Source of the DNA: an uncultured Chitinophagaceae bacterium
GTDB taxonomy: Bacteria; Bacteroidota; Bacteroidia; Chitinophagales; Chitinophagaceae
Length of the DNA: 41,539 nucleotides
NCBI GenBank assembly: GCA_937919945.1
Contig: CALESY010000063.1
Location: 1-41,539, forward strand
Reading direction: 5' to 3'
Shown piece by piece: positions 24,259-32,107 of the stretch. The position numbers were made by a program, and so were the translations under genes. Every line of letters begins with the position of its first letter. The first letter of the stretch is position 1. The notes below the pieces were generated by a model. That model searched no databases. It was given only the letters and a program-made list of their open reading frames with translations, and was not told the origin of the DNA.

Positions 24259-24393
24259 ATGAAGAGAATAATTGCCTCATTTTTACTACTTGTATTCGGT
24301 GCTATATTATTGAGCAGTTGTTATGGCTCAAAGCACAAAACCAAGCTGAACCATCAACGTAGCCATAACAGCCGTCACTTGCGCTGGGGGTAA
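24259..24393 (+). CDS. small 44-residue lipoprotein
   Basis: A short ORF from ATG 24259 to TAA 24393. Its first half is a lipoprotein signal peptide (MKRIIASFLLLVFGAILLSSC, given here only as a pattern: Lys/Arg, a hydrophobic core, and lipobox LSSC with Cys at 21). The mature part is only 24 residues, basic and rich in His, Ser and Arg, ending in LRWG. Tiny lipoproteins of this form occur in Bacteroidota but no function is assigned. Support comes from the lipobox, its place in an otherwise empty gap, and a terminator 43 bp past the stop. Confidence 0.65.
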   Translation: MKRIIASFLLLVFGAILLSSCYGSKHKTKLNHQRSHNSRHLRWG

Positions 24394-24435
24394 TAATATT
24401 GCCTGCACTTTATACTGATTATACAATACTATTAC

Positions 24436-24467
24436 AAGACAATCTTAAAGGGTTGTCTTTTTTTATT
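24436..24467 (+). terminator. intrinsic terminator after the small lipoprotein gene
   Basis: AAGACAA (24436-24442) pairs with TTGTCTT (24453-24459), extended inward by two pairs, and is followed by TTTTTATTTAT. The T run reaches the stop codon of the convergent hydrolase gene at 24463. Confidence 0.75.
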
Positions 24468-25086
24468 TATAGTCCTTCTTTGCCCAGCGGATAGCAGGTT
24501 GCATCCATTCATCCATTGGTTTAAAGAGAAAACCATGTTTCAAACCGGTATGCAATTCAATTTCTTTGTAGTGCACAACATCTTTACCGGCTTTCACTTT
24601 TAAAGGCTCACAGCTTTTACCTATCACGTCAGATTGCTCATAGATAGATAGAATGTTGCCGCAAAAATGCAGGCGTGGGTTATCAATCAAGTCATCATCG
24701 CAACATGCAATGAACACAAAGTTGAGTTCAGGATTTCGTTGCAAGCCTGATACGCACATAGCTATGTAAGAGCCTTTAGATGTACCAACCACCGTTATAT
24801 CCCTTGGCTTTACACCTTGGTTCAATAAACTGTCAATTTGTTTGCTTACTTTCTCGGCATACTCATGCGCATCTGTACCGCGCTTGCGTAGCTCACTGAT
24901 TACCACAAAGCCTGCACTGCGAAACTTACTGACGATGGCGCTATACTCAGCCTTCCCATATTCAGGATGCACACCAGCCTCTCCTTGTATCTCTAAAAAT
25001 GCGTTGTGCAGAAAAAAGATAAATTGTTGTGCATGGACTCCATTACAAAACAAAATCATTAAAAAAGAAGCAGCTATTTTTTTCAT
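24463..25086 (-). CDS. secreted alpha/beta-hydrolase
   Basis: A 207-residue protein with a signal peptide (MKKIAASFLMILFCNGVHAQ). The nucleophile elbow is VVGTSKGS (G-T-S-K-G, Ser about residue 103). A plausible acid is in IYEQSDVIG and the histidine in GLKHGFLF near the C-terminus, so the catalytic triad looks complete. The substrate is unknown. Esterase or dienelactone-hydrolase-like activity is possible. It stands alone, and its stop lies inside the T-run of a convergent terminator. Confidence 0.75.
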   Translation of the reverse strand: MKKIAASFLMILFCNGVHAQQFIFFLHNAFLEIQGEAGVHPEYGKAEYSAIVSKFRSAGFVVISELRKRGTDAHEYAEKVSKQIDSLLNQGVKPRDITVVGTSKGSYIAMCVSGLQRNPELNFVFIACCDDDLIDNPRLHFCGNILSIYEQSDVIGKSCEPLKVKAGKDVVHYKEIELHTGLKHGFLFKPMDEWMQPAIRWAKKDYK

Positions 25087-25374
25087 ATCGACAGTATATA
25101 CTCTATGTTATTTCCGTTATCCGTATTATATCATTTGTTGCCGGTTGATAAACAGCTTGGGCATAAAGAAAAAATAACCAATTCTATATCAACAAGATAT
25201 AATCGCAAGATATCATGTTTTGTTGCATTTTGTTGCTGTTTTTGCTATTCATATTACTGCAACAATTGCAATGCACAACAACATCTTTATGTTTTCAATA
25301 CCTTAAAAAAACAAAAATACACATACGGATTTTCAGACTTTTTACATAACAAATTTACAAAATAAATTAAATAA
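25087..25374. other. AT-rich intergenic region, no gene seen
   Basis: 288 bp between two minus-strand genes. It is very AT-rich, with short frames only. I see no clear promoter, terminator or RNA structure. Confidence 0.4.
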
Positions 25375-27561
25375 CTACAATCGCACTTTGAAACCCCAAT
25401 TAAAAACTATACCATCTAACGGTGCCCATACTTCTGTTAGCTGTGGTGTGTTGTATGGTTGGCTACGAAGGCTGCCATATTTCGTCTGCCGTACATTTGT
25501 AAAGTTTTCTACATTAGCAAAGAGGGCAAAGTGTTTCCACATACGTTCTACTACAGCACCGTAAGTCCAGTAACCAGGTGTGATGGTACCGTTACTAAGC
25601 ACCTGGTTACTTTTATATTCATAATCGAATCCGATACGCCATTTGTGCGGAAGGCTATACAATACATCACCCTTAATGCTATGGTTGGGCGTAAGCGGCA
25701 CATCCCTAACCCCACCTGCTATATGTGTTGTAGCATTGGTATAGGTATAGCCAACAAAAACAGTAAAGTCATTGAAGCCAAATTTGAAAAATGTTTCCGC
25801 TCCATAGCTCTGCATATAACCTGTAGAGTTTACAAAGCTGTAATAGCCTGTAATACGGTCGTTCGTCAATACCATCGGCTTATCCAAATAGGTATAAAAA
25901 AACATTTGATTTATGGCAATGAATATGCGCTTACCTAGAAATGTTTTATATCCAATATCTGCACTACCGCCGTAAGACTCTTCTGCTACAGATGTAAGCC
26001 TGTCTATAGGCAATACGTTCTGATACCCTAAAAGTTCTGCTTCCTGATTGAAGATGGTAGGATTTCGATAACCCATACCGCCACCTATGCGTGTAGTAAG
26101 TTTACTTGTCCATTTGAACAATGCGGATATACGCGGCAATATATATACGCGCTCGTCAAACACATAATCAGCACGCAGGCCGCTTTCTATGGCCACATAG
26201 CTGCCTATGTCGAATGTGTAATTGGCGAAACCACCCAATGTATTATACCCCTCATTGCGCAATACAGGTGCTTGCAGGCGTTGTTCCCTAAAGTCGTCTG
26301 TATAATAATTGACGCCTGTTATCAGTACGTTTTTTTCTTTGGTATAGGTAAAGGCCGCTTCAGAAAAAGAAGATACTTGCCGTCCCGCAAAGCGATACTG
26401 TGACAATATGGGCGATGGCGTGATGGTAAGGCTACGGTTGAACACATTGAAACTATTACGGATAGTAAGCGTGTGACGGTCGCTAAACTGATGGTCGAAT
26501 TTCAGTTGGGTTGTAACCCTGCTTATGTCGTTAGTTTCTTTATAAAAGTTAGCAGGTGTGGCATATTCGTTGTTCATCAATTTCATATCGCCACCCTCTC
26601 GCACTTCATTAGTAAGCGTACCACCAAGAGATAGTTTTGTACGATTGGAGATGTAATAGAAAAACTTTGGGTTGAAGTTATATTTAGTCAATTCAGGACA
26701 GTCTGTATACCCATCTTTATCTGCATCAAAAGGGCGATGAGTATTGCGTTGTGCAAGAAGTGTTACACCCATCTTTTCAAATTTACGGCTCATAAAAGCA
26801 TTCACATCTAATGCACCAATGTGCGATGCATTGAGGTGCAGCAGCGTTTCATTACCTGTAGGTTCTTTAGATATCAGGTTGATAAGCCCTGCTATAGCAC
26901 CACCACCATATAATGTAGAAGCTGAACCCTTGATGTATTCTACCTGCCTTAAATCGAGCGGGGGTATTTGCATGATGCTGAGGCTGCCCGAAAATCCACC
27001 ATATAACGGAAACCCATCTTTCAATATCTGGGTGTATCGTCCATCCAATCCCTGAATGCGCACATTAGCAGTATTAGACGTTGCCGATGTTTGTTGTACC
27101 TGTATGCCGGTACTGTGCGTGAGCAAGTGGGCTACTTTGCTGGGATCCATAGTGCTTGCTTCATCAATCTCTTCTGTCAATACTTCTACTCTTGTAGGTA
27201 TGTTTGCTATACTACGGTTGCTGCGTGTGCCTTCTACAATTATCTCGCCTAATGCAGCTTTGTCAGCTGCTAAAAAAATAGTAATTGTATCTAATGTTTG
27301 CGGAAATACGGCAGTATATTCTTTAACCTTATAACCCATATGGCTAATGAGTATGACATTTTCGCCTGTCGGCACATCTGCGATTAAGACAAAACCGTTT
27401 TCGTCTGTTACAGCACCATTTGTAGTGCCTTTCAGTACAGTTGTAACACCTATTAATGGTTCTTTGTTGGCGCTGTCAGTTATGTATGCTTTGAAGGTAT
27501 GCTGGCTGTATGCACTGCTGACAAACAGTAGAATACATATAAATGAATAAAAAAACTTCAT
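25375..27561 (-). CDS. TonB-dependent outer-membrane receptor
   Basis: A 728-residue receptor. A signal peptide (MKFFYSFICILLFVSSAYSQ) precedes a carboxypeptidase-regulatory-like domain (about 22-100: FKAYITDSANKEPLIGVTTVLKGTTNGAVTDENGF). The plug follows (about 110-235: RVEVLTEEI, ANVRIQGLDGRYTQILKDGFPLYGG, YIKGSASTLYGGGAIAGLINLI), then a beta-barrel ending in NWGFKVRL with a C-terminal aromatic/leucine pattern. The barrel's first extracellular part holds DADKDGYTDCPE, a calcium-loop-like motif. This is not a SusC (too short, no SusD next door). The cargo is probably a metal chelate, siderophore or vitamin but cannot be read from sequence. The upstream DUF4256 gene is 78 bp away. Confidence 0.93.
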   Translation of the reverse strand: MKFFYSFICILLFVSSAYSQHTFKAYITDSANKEPLIGVTTVLKGTTNGAVTDENGFVLIADVPTGENVILISHMGYKVKEYTAVFPQTLDTITIFLAADKAALGEIIVEGTRSNRSIANIPTRVEVLTEEIDEASTMDPSKVAHLLTHSTGIQVQQTSATSNTANVRIQGLDGRYTQILKDGFPLYGGFSGSLSIMQIPPLDLRQVEYIKGSASTLYGGGAIAGLINLISKEPTGNETLLHLNASHIGALDVNAFMSRKFEKMGVTLLAQRNTHRPFDADKDGYTDCPELTKYNFNPKFFYYISNRTKLSLGGTLTNEVREGGDMKLMNNEYATPANFYKETNDISRVTTQLKFDHQFSDRHTLTIRNSFNVFNRSLTITPSPILSQYRFAGRQVSSFSEAAFTYTKEKNVLITGVNYYTDDFREQRLQAPVLRNEGYNTLGGFANYTFDIGSYVAIESGLRADYVFDERVYILPRISALFKWTSKLTTRIGGGMGYRNPTIFNQEAELLGYQNVLPIDRLTSVAEESYGGSADIGYKTFLGKRIFIAINQMFFYTYLDKPMVLTNDRITGYYSFVNSTGYMQSYGAETFFKFGFNDFTVFVGYTYTNATTHIAGGVRDVPLTPNHSIKGDVLYSLPHKWRIGFDYEYKSNQVLSNGTITPGYWTYGAVVERMWKHFALFANVENFTNVRQTKYGSLRSQPYNTPQLTEVWAPLDGIVFNWGFKVRL

Positions 27562-27639
27562 GTGTTGTATTTAGCAATATGTATCGGCTGTACAATATTA
27601 ATCTCAAAAAATGATAAGTATAATATATTGTGCATATTC

Positions 27640-28197
27640 TTACACTTTTAGCATAGCACGAAATCCCCTGGCAGCATAATACGACTCAGCCCCATTATGG
27701 TAGGTAAATACGGTATCATAACGGCGATCGCAGAAGAGAGCCCCCCCCAACTTGCGGATGTTAGGAGGTGTTAGTATCCAACTGGATGTTTTAAGGTCGA
27801 ATTTACCAAGTGTTTGCAGGTAACGGTATTGTACCTCGGTAAGTACATCCACGCACATATCAGTAGCCATATTAGTAGCACTGTCTTTGGGTTTGTGTTC
27901 TTTGCGTGCCTCTAATGCTTCGTGATCGTAACATATACTACGACGACCATTTGGACTTTCTGCTGCGCAATCAAAGAATATATACTCACCTGTTTTTTTA
28001 TCAAAGTCTACAACATCAGGTTCGCCACCTGTTATTTCCATTTCGTTCAGTGACCATAGTTTTTCTGTACTCAGCCTTGCTTCTACTTTAGCCCAATCTA
28101 TACCCTTATGCCGTTGCATATTTTGTGCAAAACGTGCTTTGAGTATATCTATCAGTTCTTTGCTTTGTGCGGTAGATAATTTCTTTTTACTTGCCAT
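27640..28197 (-). CDS. DUF4256 domain protein
   Basis: A 185-residue soluble protein from ATG 28197 (MASKKKLS). An ATG 24 bp upstream is possible but less natural. It has the DUF4256 features: LKARFAQNMQRHKGIDWAKVEARL, MEITGGEPDVVDFDKKTGEYIFFDCAAESPNGRRSICYD, KPKDSATNMATDMCVDVLTEVQYRYLQ, and a C-terminal GGALFCDRRYDTVFTYHNGAESYYAARGFRA. It is about the expected family length. The biochemical role is unknown. No signal peptide or membrane segment is seen. The region 5' of the gene is the unusual 28.2-28.5 kb intergenic segment. Confidence 0.9.
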   Translation of the reverse strand: MASKKKLSTAQSKELIDILKARFAQNMQRHKGIDWAKVEARLSTEKLWSLNEMEITGGEPDVVDFDKKTGEYIFFDCAAESPNGRRSICYDHEALEARKEHKPKDSATNMATDMCVDVLTEVQYRYLQTLGKFDLKTSSWILTPPNIRKLGGALFCDRRYDTVFTYHNGAESYYAARGFRAMLKV

Positions 28198-28200
28198 AAC

Positions 28201-28394
28201 GTTAAGGTACGGAGATACCACGGAAAGAAAAAAGTGAGTAGTAAAATCAACGTTAATGAAAAAAACGTAAAAATTGATGACAAGAATTTACACTTTATTA
28301 TCAGTGATTTTCTTAATAGTTGGTTAACCGTTAACAAGCAGTACGTTAATCATTAACACAATGTGTGGTTAACTGATTTTAAACAAGCAGTTAA
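28201..28394. repeat. cluster of GTTAA(C) motifs
   Basis: GTTAA or its complement TTAAC occurs at 28201, 28252, 28323, 28330, 28345, 28353, 28368 and 28390, six of these within 72 bp. A 10-bp direct repeat AACAAGCAGT lies at 28333-28342 and 28382-28391, 49 bp apart. The cluster ends just before the promoter of the 30-codon ORF. Confidence 0.5.
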
Positions 28395-28407
28395 GCAAGG
28401 TAGAATA

Positions 28408-28440
28408 TTTGGTACAGGGTTGTGTACCGCTGCATCTTTG
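28408..28440 (+). promoter_or_regulatory. promoter of the 30-codon ORF with inverted repeat in the spacer
   Basis: TTTG (28408-28411), a 21-bp spacer and CATCTTTG (28433-28440) fit the Bacteroidota -33 / -7 arrangement, with one mismatch in TAnnTTTG. Within the spacer a perfect inverted repeat GGTACA - GGGTTG - TGTACC (28411-28428) is placed where a repressor would block polymerase. Confidence 0.5.
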
Positions 28441-28483
28441 TATCATCAAAGCAAGAAATAAAAAACACATCAATCAAAACAAA

Positions 28484-28576
28484 ATGAAAAACACATACAG
28501 CAAAACAGCCGCAGCACAAAAGATAGCATTATTTGCATCGATACTTGCATGCATCGTTACTGCAGTAAACATCTAA
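28484..28576 (+). CDS. 30-residue hydrophobic mini-protein (possible)
   Basis: ATG 28484 to TAA 28576. The peptide has a basic N-terminal third (Lys at 2, 7 and 13) and a hydrophobic C-terminal half, IALFASILACIVTAVNI, long enough to span or insert in a membrane. Its size and shape recall small membrane peptides and type I toxin-like peptides, but I recognise no family. Support is from context: a promoter-like element about 45 bp upstream, an A-rich leader, a hairpin 11 bp after the stop and a terminator further on. An alternative reading is a non-coding small RNA with an accidental ORF. Confidence 0.45.
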   Translation: MKNTYSKTAAAQKIALFASILACIVTAVNI

Positions 28577-28587
28577 AAAAACACTAA

Positions 28588-28609
28588 ATGCAAAGCTAGC
28601 GCTTTGCAT
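28588..28609 (+). repeat. hairpin just after the 30-codon ORF
   Basis: A perfect 9-bp stem ATGCAAAGC / GCTTTGCAT with a TAGC loop. It is followed by CACCTTTCTCTCTT, a weak pyrimidine tract, so it may be a terminator or RNA-stability element. Confidence 0.6.
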
Positions 28610-28641
28610 CACCTTTCTCTCTTATCCTCTATATGTAACAG

Positions 28642-28670
28642 AAGCCCCGTTTCTACGGGGCTTAACTCAT
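28642..28670. terminator. bidirectional terminator between mini-ORF locus and xth
   Basis: A perfect 9-bp stem AAGCCCCGT / ACGGGGCTT with a TTCT loop, followed by AACTCATTTT on the plus strand. It is GC-rich against an AT-rich background. Confidence 0.75.
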
Positions 28671-28744
28671 TTTAATAAATTACAAATAATAGTAAGCTCA
28701 TTTTATCACGAGCTACACTATTAAACATTTTTACAGGAATGTTT

Positions 28745-29515
28745 TTATTTCAACTTCAATTCTAAAAAGGATGGGCAGTGGTCGCTATGCTTTACATCGG
28801 GGTAGATGGCTACATTTTTTATCTTACTGCGTAGTGGTTCGGTAACGGCAATATAGTCTATACGCCAACCTTTGTTTTCCAGCCGAACACTTGGAAACCT
28901 AGCACTCCACCAAGTATAGTTGTGCGGCTCTTTATTCAATTCGCGGAAGCTGTCTACAAAACCTTTTTCCCAAAATTTATCCAACCATGCACGTTCTTCG
29001 GGTAGGAAGCCGCTGCTTTTTTGGTTTGTTTTTGGGCTATGTATATCGATGTCTTTATTGGCTATATTATAGTCACCACAAATTATGATGTTCTTGCGTT
29101 TCTTTTTCAGTTCAAGCAGATAATCCTGAAATTCGTCCAGCCATTGGTATTTATAAGTCTGCCTTTCATCACCACTTGTTCCGCTCGGAAAGTAGGCGTT
29201 AATAAGTGTTACATCACCGTAGTCGGCTCGTATCACCCTACCCTCCGCATCGCTCTGCATAATACCATTGCCTTTAAAAACAGTATCGGGTTTTATTTTA
29301 GAGAATATGGCTACACCGCTATAGCCTTTCTTTTCTGCAGAGAACCAGTGTGTTTCGTAACCCAGCTTGTGTATATCGCCAGCATCTACATCACTCTCAT
29401 TGGCTTTTGTTTCTTGCAGGCATATGATATCGGCAGGATTTGTTTTCAGCCAGTCAACAAATCCTTTTTTGATGGCGGCACGTATGCCGTTTACATTGTA
29501 AGTAATAATGCGCAT
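28745..29515 (-). CDS. xth: exodeoxyribonuclease III
   Basis: A 256-residue ExoIII/AP-endonuclease of the EEP fold. Motifs in order are ITYNVNGIRAA, LQETKA (metal Glu), INAYFPSG, GDYNIANKDIDIHSP (catalytic Asp and Asn), FLPEERAWLDKF, WWSAR and IDYI, and the final KHSDHCP (catalytic His). It acts in base excision repair on abasic sites and as a 3'-5' exonuclease. The ATG 29515 start is followed directly by the family's N-terminus MRIITYNVNGIRA. The haem-binding gene ends 8 bp upstream, so both may be one transcript. Confidence 0.95.
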   Translation of the reverse strand: MRIITYNVNGIRAAIKKGFVDWLKTNPADIICLQETKANESDVDAGDIHKLGYETHWFSAEKKGYSGVAIFSKIKPDTVFKGNGIMQSDAEGRVIRADYGDVTLINAYFPSGTSGDERQTYKYQWLDEFQDYLLELKKKRKNIIICGDYNIANKDIDIHSPKTNQKSSGFLPEERAWLDKFWEKGFVDSFRELNKEPHNYTWWSARFPSVRLENKGWRIDYIAVTEPLRSKIKNVAIYPDVKHSDHCPSFLELKLK

Positions 29516-29523
29516 AAACGATA

Positions 29524-29988
29524 TTATTCGGCAGGCATAGATTTTATTTGCTGATGCAATGCCTTAGCCCATGTTACTAAGGTAGCTTTTTCTTCGTTAG
29601 TCAGTTTAGCCTCTTTGTGCACTATTGTATAAGACTCCAATGGCATTTCTCCTTCCTCTACCAGTTCTACTACTTCTTCCAGTTTATGTGCTGCTTTTTT
29701 GTTTTTGTAAGTGGCAAACTCGCTGAAGTTGAGCTCTTCTTTGCCTTCATTTACATGATTTTGCAACCACCAACCTACAGGCTGTATATTACTGTACCAC
29801 GGATAAACTGTGTTATTGCTATGGCAATCGTTGCAGGCTTTTTGCAATACCTTATTCACATCATCGGGTACGGTATATTTGGTGCTGATGTCGTTGGCTG
29901 ACATGGCTGAGGCTACATTCCTTTCCGGGCGAATGAACTGGATGATAACCAATGCCACCAGCAAGCCTATCAATATTTTTCTTAGCAT
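29524..29988 (-). CDS. haem-binding domain protein (CxxCH)
   Basis: A 154-residue protein anchored by an N-terminal hydrophobic segment (about 4-20). Its periplasmic part contains one CNDCH (CxxCH) c-type haem motif at about residue 51 and VYPWYSNIQPVGWWLQNHVNEGKEELNFSEF, the conserved pattern of the Haem_bd family. The C-terminal half is helical and acidic. It probably carries one covalent haem in the periplasm. The electron-transfer partner is unknown. It lies 8 bp upstream of xth, an odd neighbour. A hairpin TTGTAC-GTTTA-GTACAA (29993-30009) precedes its start. Confidence 0.88.
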   Translation of the reverse strand: MLRKILIGLLVALVIIQFIRPERNVASAMSANDISTKYTVPDDVNKVLQKACNDCHSNNTVYPWYSNIQPVGWWLQNHVNEGKEELNFSEFATYKNKKAAHKLEEVVELVEEGEMPLESYTIVHKEAKLTNEEKATLVTWAKALHQQIKSMPAE

Positions 29989-30007
29989 AATATTGTACGT
30001 TTAGTAC

Positions 30008-30048
30008 AAAATAAAAAAAATGCTGCGACAAATGAATGCCGCAACATT
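30008..30048 (-). terminator. intrinsic terminator after the S9 peptidase gene
   Basis: On the minus strand, AATGTTGCG pairs with CGCAGCATT (one G-T wobble) around a 12-nt loop and is followed by TTTTTTATTTTG. It lies 20 bp after the peptidase stop. Confidence 0.75.
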
Positions 30049-30068
30049 TTAATAATCCGAAATATTAG

Positions 30069-32075
30069 TTATTTCAATGTTTCTCCCAACCACTTATAGA
30101 ACTCACGATGCCATGCTATTCCGTTTTGCGGATGCAGTATCCAGTGGTTCTCATTAGGGAAATACAATAGCTTGCTCTTAATACCTTTCAACTGCGCAGC
30201 CTGAAATGCCTCCAAACCCTGCTCTATAGGTACACGGTAGTCAATACCACCTTGTATAATCATAATAGGGGTATTCCATTTGTCAACAAAGTTGCTGGGG
30301 TTGTGTTTGGCATAGCTTGCAGGTACTGGTTTATCCCAGTAGTTGCCACCAACATCCCAATTGGCAAACCACAATTCTTCGGTAGTACCATACCAACTTT
30401 TCAGGTCGAAGAGCCCATCATGTGCTATGAAAGATTTAAACCTGTTGTTGTGCATACCCGCCAGCATAAACACACTATAGCCACCATAGCTGGCTCCTAC
30501 ACAGCCCAACCTGTCGCGGTCAACATAACTTTCTTTAGCTATTTCATCTATCGCTGCAAGGTAGTCTCTCATTGGTTGTCCGCCCCAGTCTTTGCTAATA
30601 TCTTCATTCCACTGTGTACCCCAACCCGGCATACCACGACGGTTAGGTGCTACTACTATATAACCATTAGCTGCCATCAACTGAAAGTTCCAACGGAAGC
30701 TGTAGAATTGTGAGAGTGCAGATTGTGGCCCACCTTGGCAATACAACAATGTAGGATATTTCTTTTTGGGGTTGAAGTCTGGCGGATAAACTACCCAAAC
30801 ACCCATTTTTTTACCATCACTGGTTGGTACCATGCGCAGTTCTGTACGGCTTAGTTTGATTTTATTATATGTACCTATGTTTTCTCTTGTTAATGGATCC
30901 ATCTCACCATTGGTAGTATTTACAAGGTATAGCTCTGCAGCATGGTTCATATCTGTTCGAGATACGACCAACCCGTTTTTTGCCAAGCCTACAATACCAT
31001 TAATATCAAACTTACCCTGTGTCATCTGGCTGACTGGCATCAATATCTTAGCGCCTAAGTGGCTTGGTATGCTTACCTGAAACAGTTGCTGTGTGCCACG
31101 TACCGGTGCTGTAAAGAAGATACGGCGAGAAGTGCTATCCCATACAAATGCTTCGGCTGTGCCATCCCAAGCGCTAGTAAGGTTGCGTTTCCATTCAGGC
31201 TTAGCAATGTCCATTACTACTATATCTACTTTGTCTGCTTCAAAGCCATCTCGCTTCATGCTGGTGAAAGCCATGAACCTGCCATCGGGGCTGAAAGATG
31301 GTGCCATATCGTAGCCCATCATACCCTCTGTCAGGTTGGTTGTTTTGCCAGTAGCTATGTCGTAGTGATAAATATCTGTATTAGTGCTTTGTGCATAGTC
31401 CTTGCCAACTTTCTTTTTAGTTACATAAACTATGCCTTTACTATCAGGTGTAAACAGAAAATCTTCTGCACCACCAAATGGTTTTTGCGGACAGTCGTAT
31501 GCTTCGCCATCCATCAAGTCGGTAGTTTTGCCTGTTGCTACTTCTATCAGAAATACGTGCGAGTATTTGCCATCTTCCCAAGTATCCCAGTGGCGGTAGT
31601 TCAGGTCTGTATAAACTTGCATAGTGGTCTTATTCAGATCTTTGTGAATGTCTGCACCATTCATAGGTGTTATCAGTACCTCTTTGCTGTATATCACATA
31701 CTTGTTATCGGGCGAGAGCCTTGCGTTTTCCGCACCTGATACTTCTTTTACGAAAAACTCATTACCATTCTCCTCGATGATGGCAAGCCTATCGGGGTGT
31801 GCCACTACTTGCATCTTCCCTATCTTCACATTTACTTTTTCTTTCTCGTCTACCTCTGTCACTTTGCGTGTTACAAGGTTCATCTTGTATTGTTTAGTAG
31901 TGCTTTTTTCGGTAGTCCAGTCATACTGCCTTACACTGTAGTAAAGTGTTTTTCCGCTTTTACTTATTTCATTGCCGCTTACACGTTTCAGCGACCACAG
32001 CATTTCGGGTGTCATACGGTCTTGTGCGGTAGCATTAAGAGCCAGCAGCAAGCACGGTAGCAACAGTTTCTTCAT
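30069..32075 (-). CDS. secreted S9 family prolyl oligopeptidase-like peptidase
   Basis: A 668-residue exported peptidase with a signal peptide (MKKLLLPCLLLALNATAQ). The N-terminal two-thirds is a beta-propeller-like region with repeated blade motifs such as ATGKTTDL and SPDGRFMAFTSMK. The C-terminal alpha/beta-hydrolase has the nucleophile in GASYGGYS (about residue 528), the Asp in GIDYRVPIEQG and the His in PNENHWI near the end. The family cleaves short peptides, often dipeptides, in the periplasm (dipeptidyl-peptidase-type). TATTTTTA (32097-32104 minus strand) is -7-like. It probably aids amino acid scavenging. Confidence 0.93.
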   Translation of the reverse strand: MKKLLLPCLLLALNATAQDRMTPEMLWSLKRVSGNEISKSGKTLYYSVRQYDWTTEKSTTKQYKMNLVTRKVTEVDEKEKVNVKIGKMQVVAHPDRLAIIEENGNEFFVKEVSGAENARLSPDNKYVIYSKEVLITPMNGADIHKDLNKTTMQVYTDLNYRHWDTWEDGKYSHVFLIEVATGKTTDLMDGEAYDCPQKPFGGAEDFLFTPDSKGIVYVTKKKVGKDYAQSTNTDIYHYDIATGKTTNLTEGMMGYDMAPSFSPDGRFMAFTSMKRDGFEADKVDIVVMDIAKPEWKRNLTSAWDGTAEAFVWDSTSRRIFFTAPVRGTQQLFQVSIPSHLGAKILMPVSQMTQGKFDINGIVGLAKNGLVVSRTDMNHAAELYLVNTTNGEMDPLTRENIGTYNKIKLSRTELRMVPTSDGKKMGVWVVYPPDFNPKKKYPTLLYCQGGPQSALSQFYSFRWNFQLMAANGYIVVAPNRRGMPGWGTQWNEDISKDWGGQPMRDYLAAIDEIAKESYVDRDRLGCVGASYGGYSVFMLAGMHNNRFKSFIAHDGLFDLKSWYGTTEELWFANWDVGGNYWDKPVPASYAKHNPSNFVDKWNTPIMIIQGGIDYRVPIEQGLEAFQAAQLKGIKSKLLYFPNENHWILHPQNGIAWHREFYKWLGETLK

Positions 32076-32107
32076 ATTGTCAGATTGTTAGATGCGTAAA
32101 AATACTA

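Noticed and set aside
25087..25374. Small gene in the gap before the TonB-dependent receptor
   Set aside because: The only frames are Cys/Phe/Tyr-rich shadows of AT-rich DNA without a start signal or motif.
31059..31739. 226-codon plus-strand frame opposite the S9 peptidase
   Set aside because: It is the antisense of a well-supported peptidase gene, with Cys/Ile-rich composition, no motif and no promoter.
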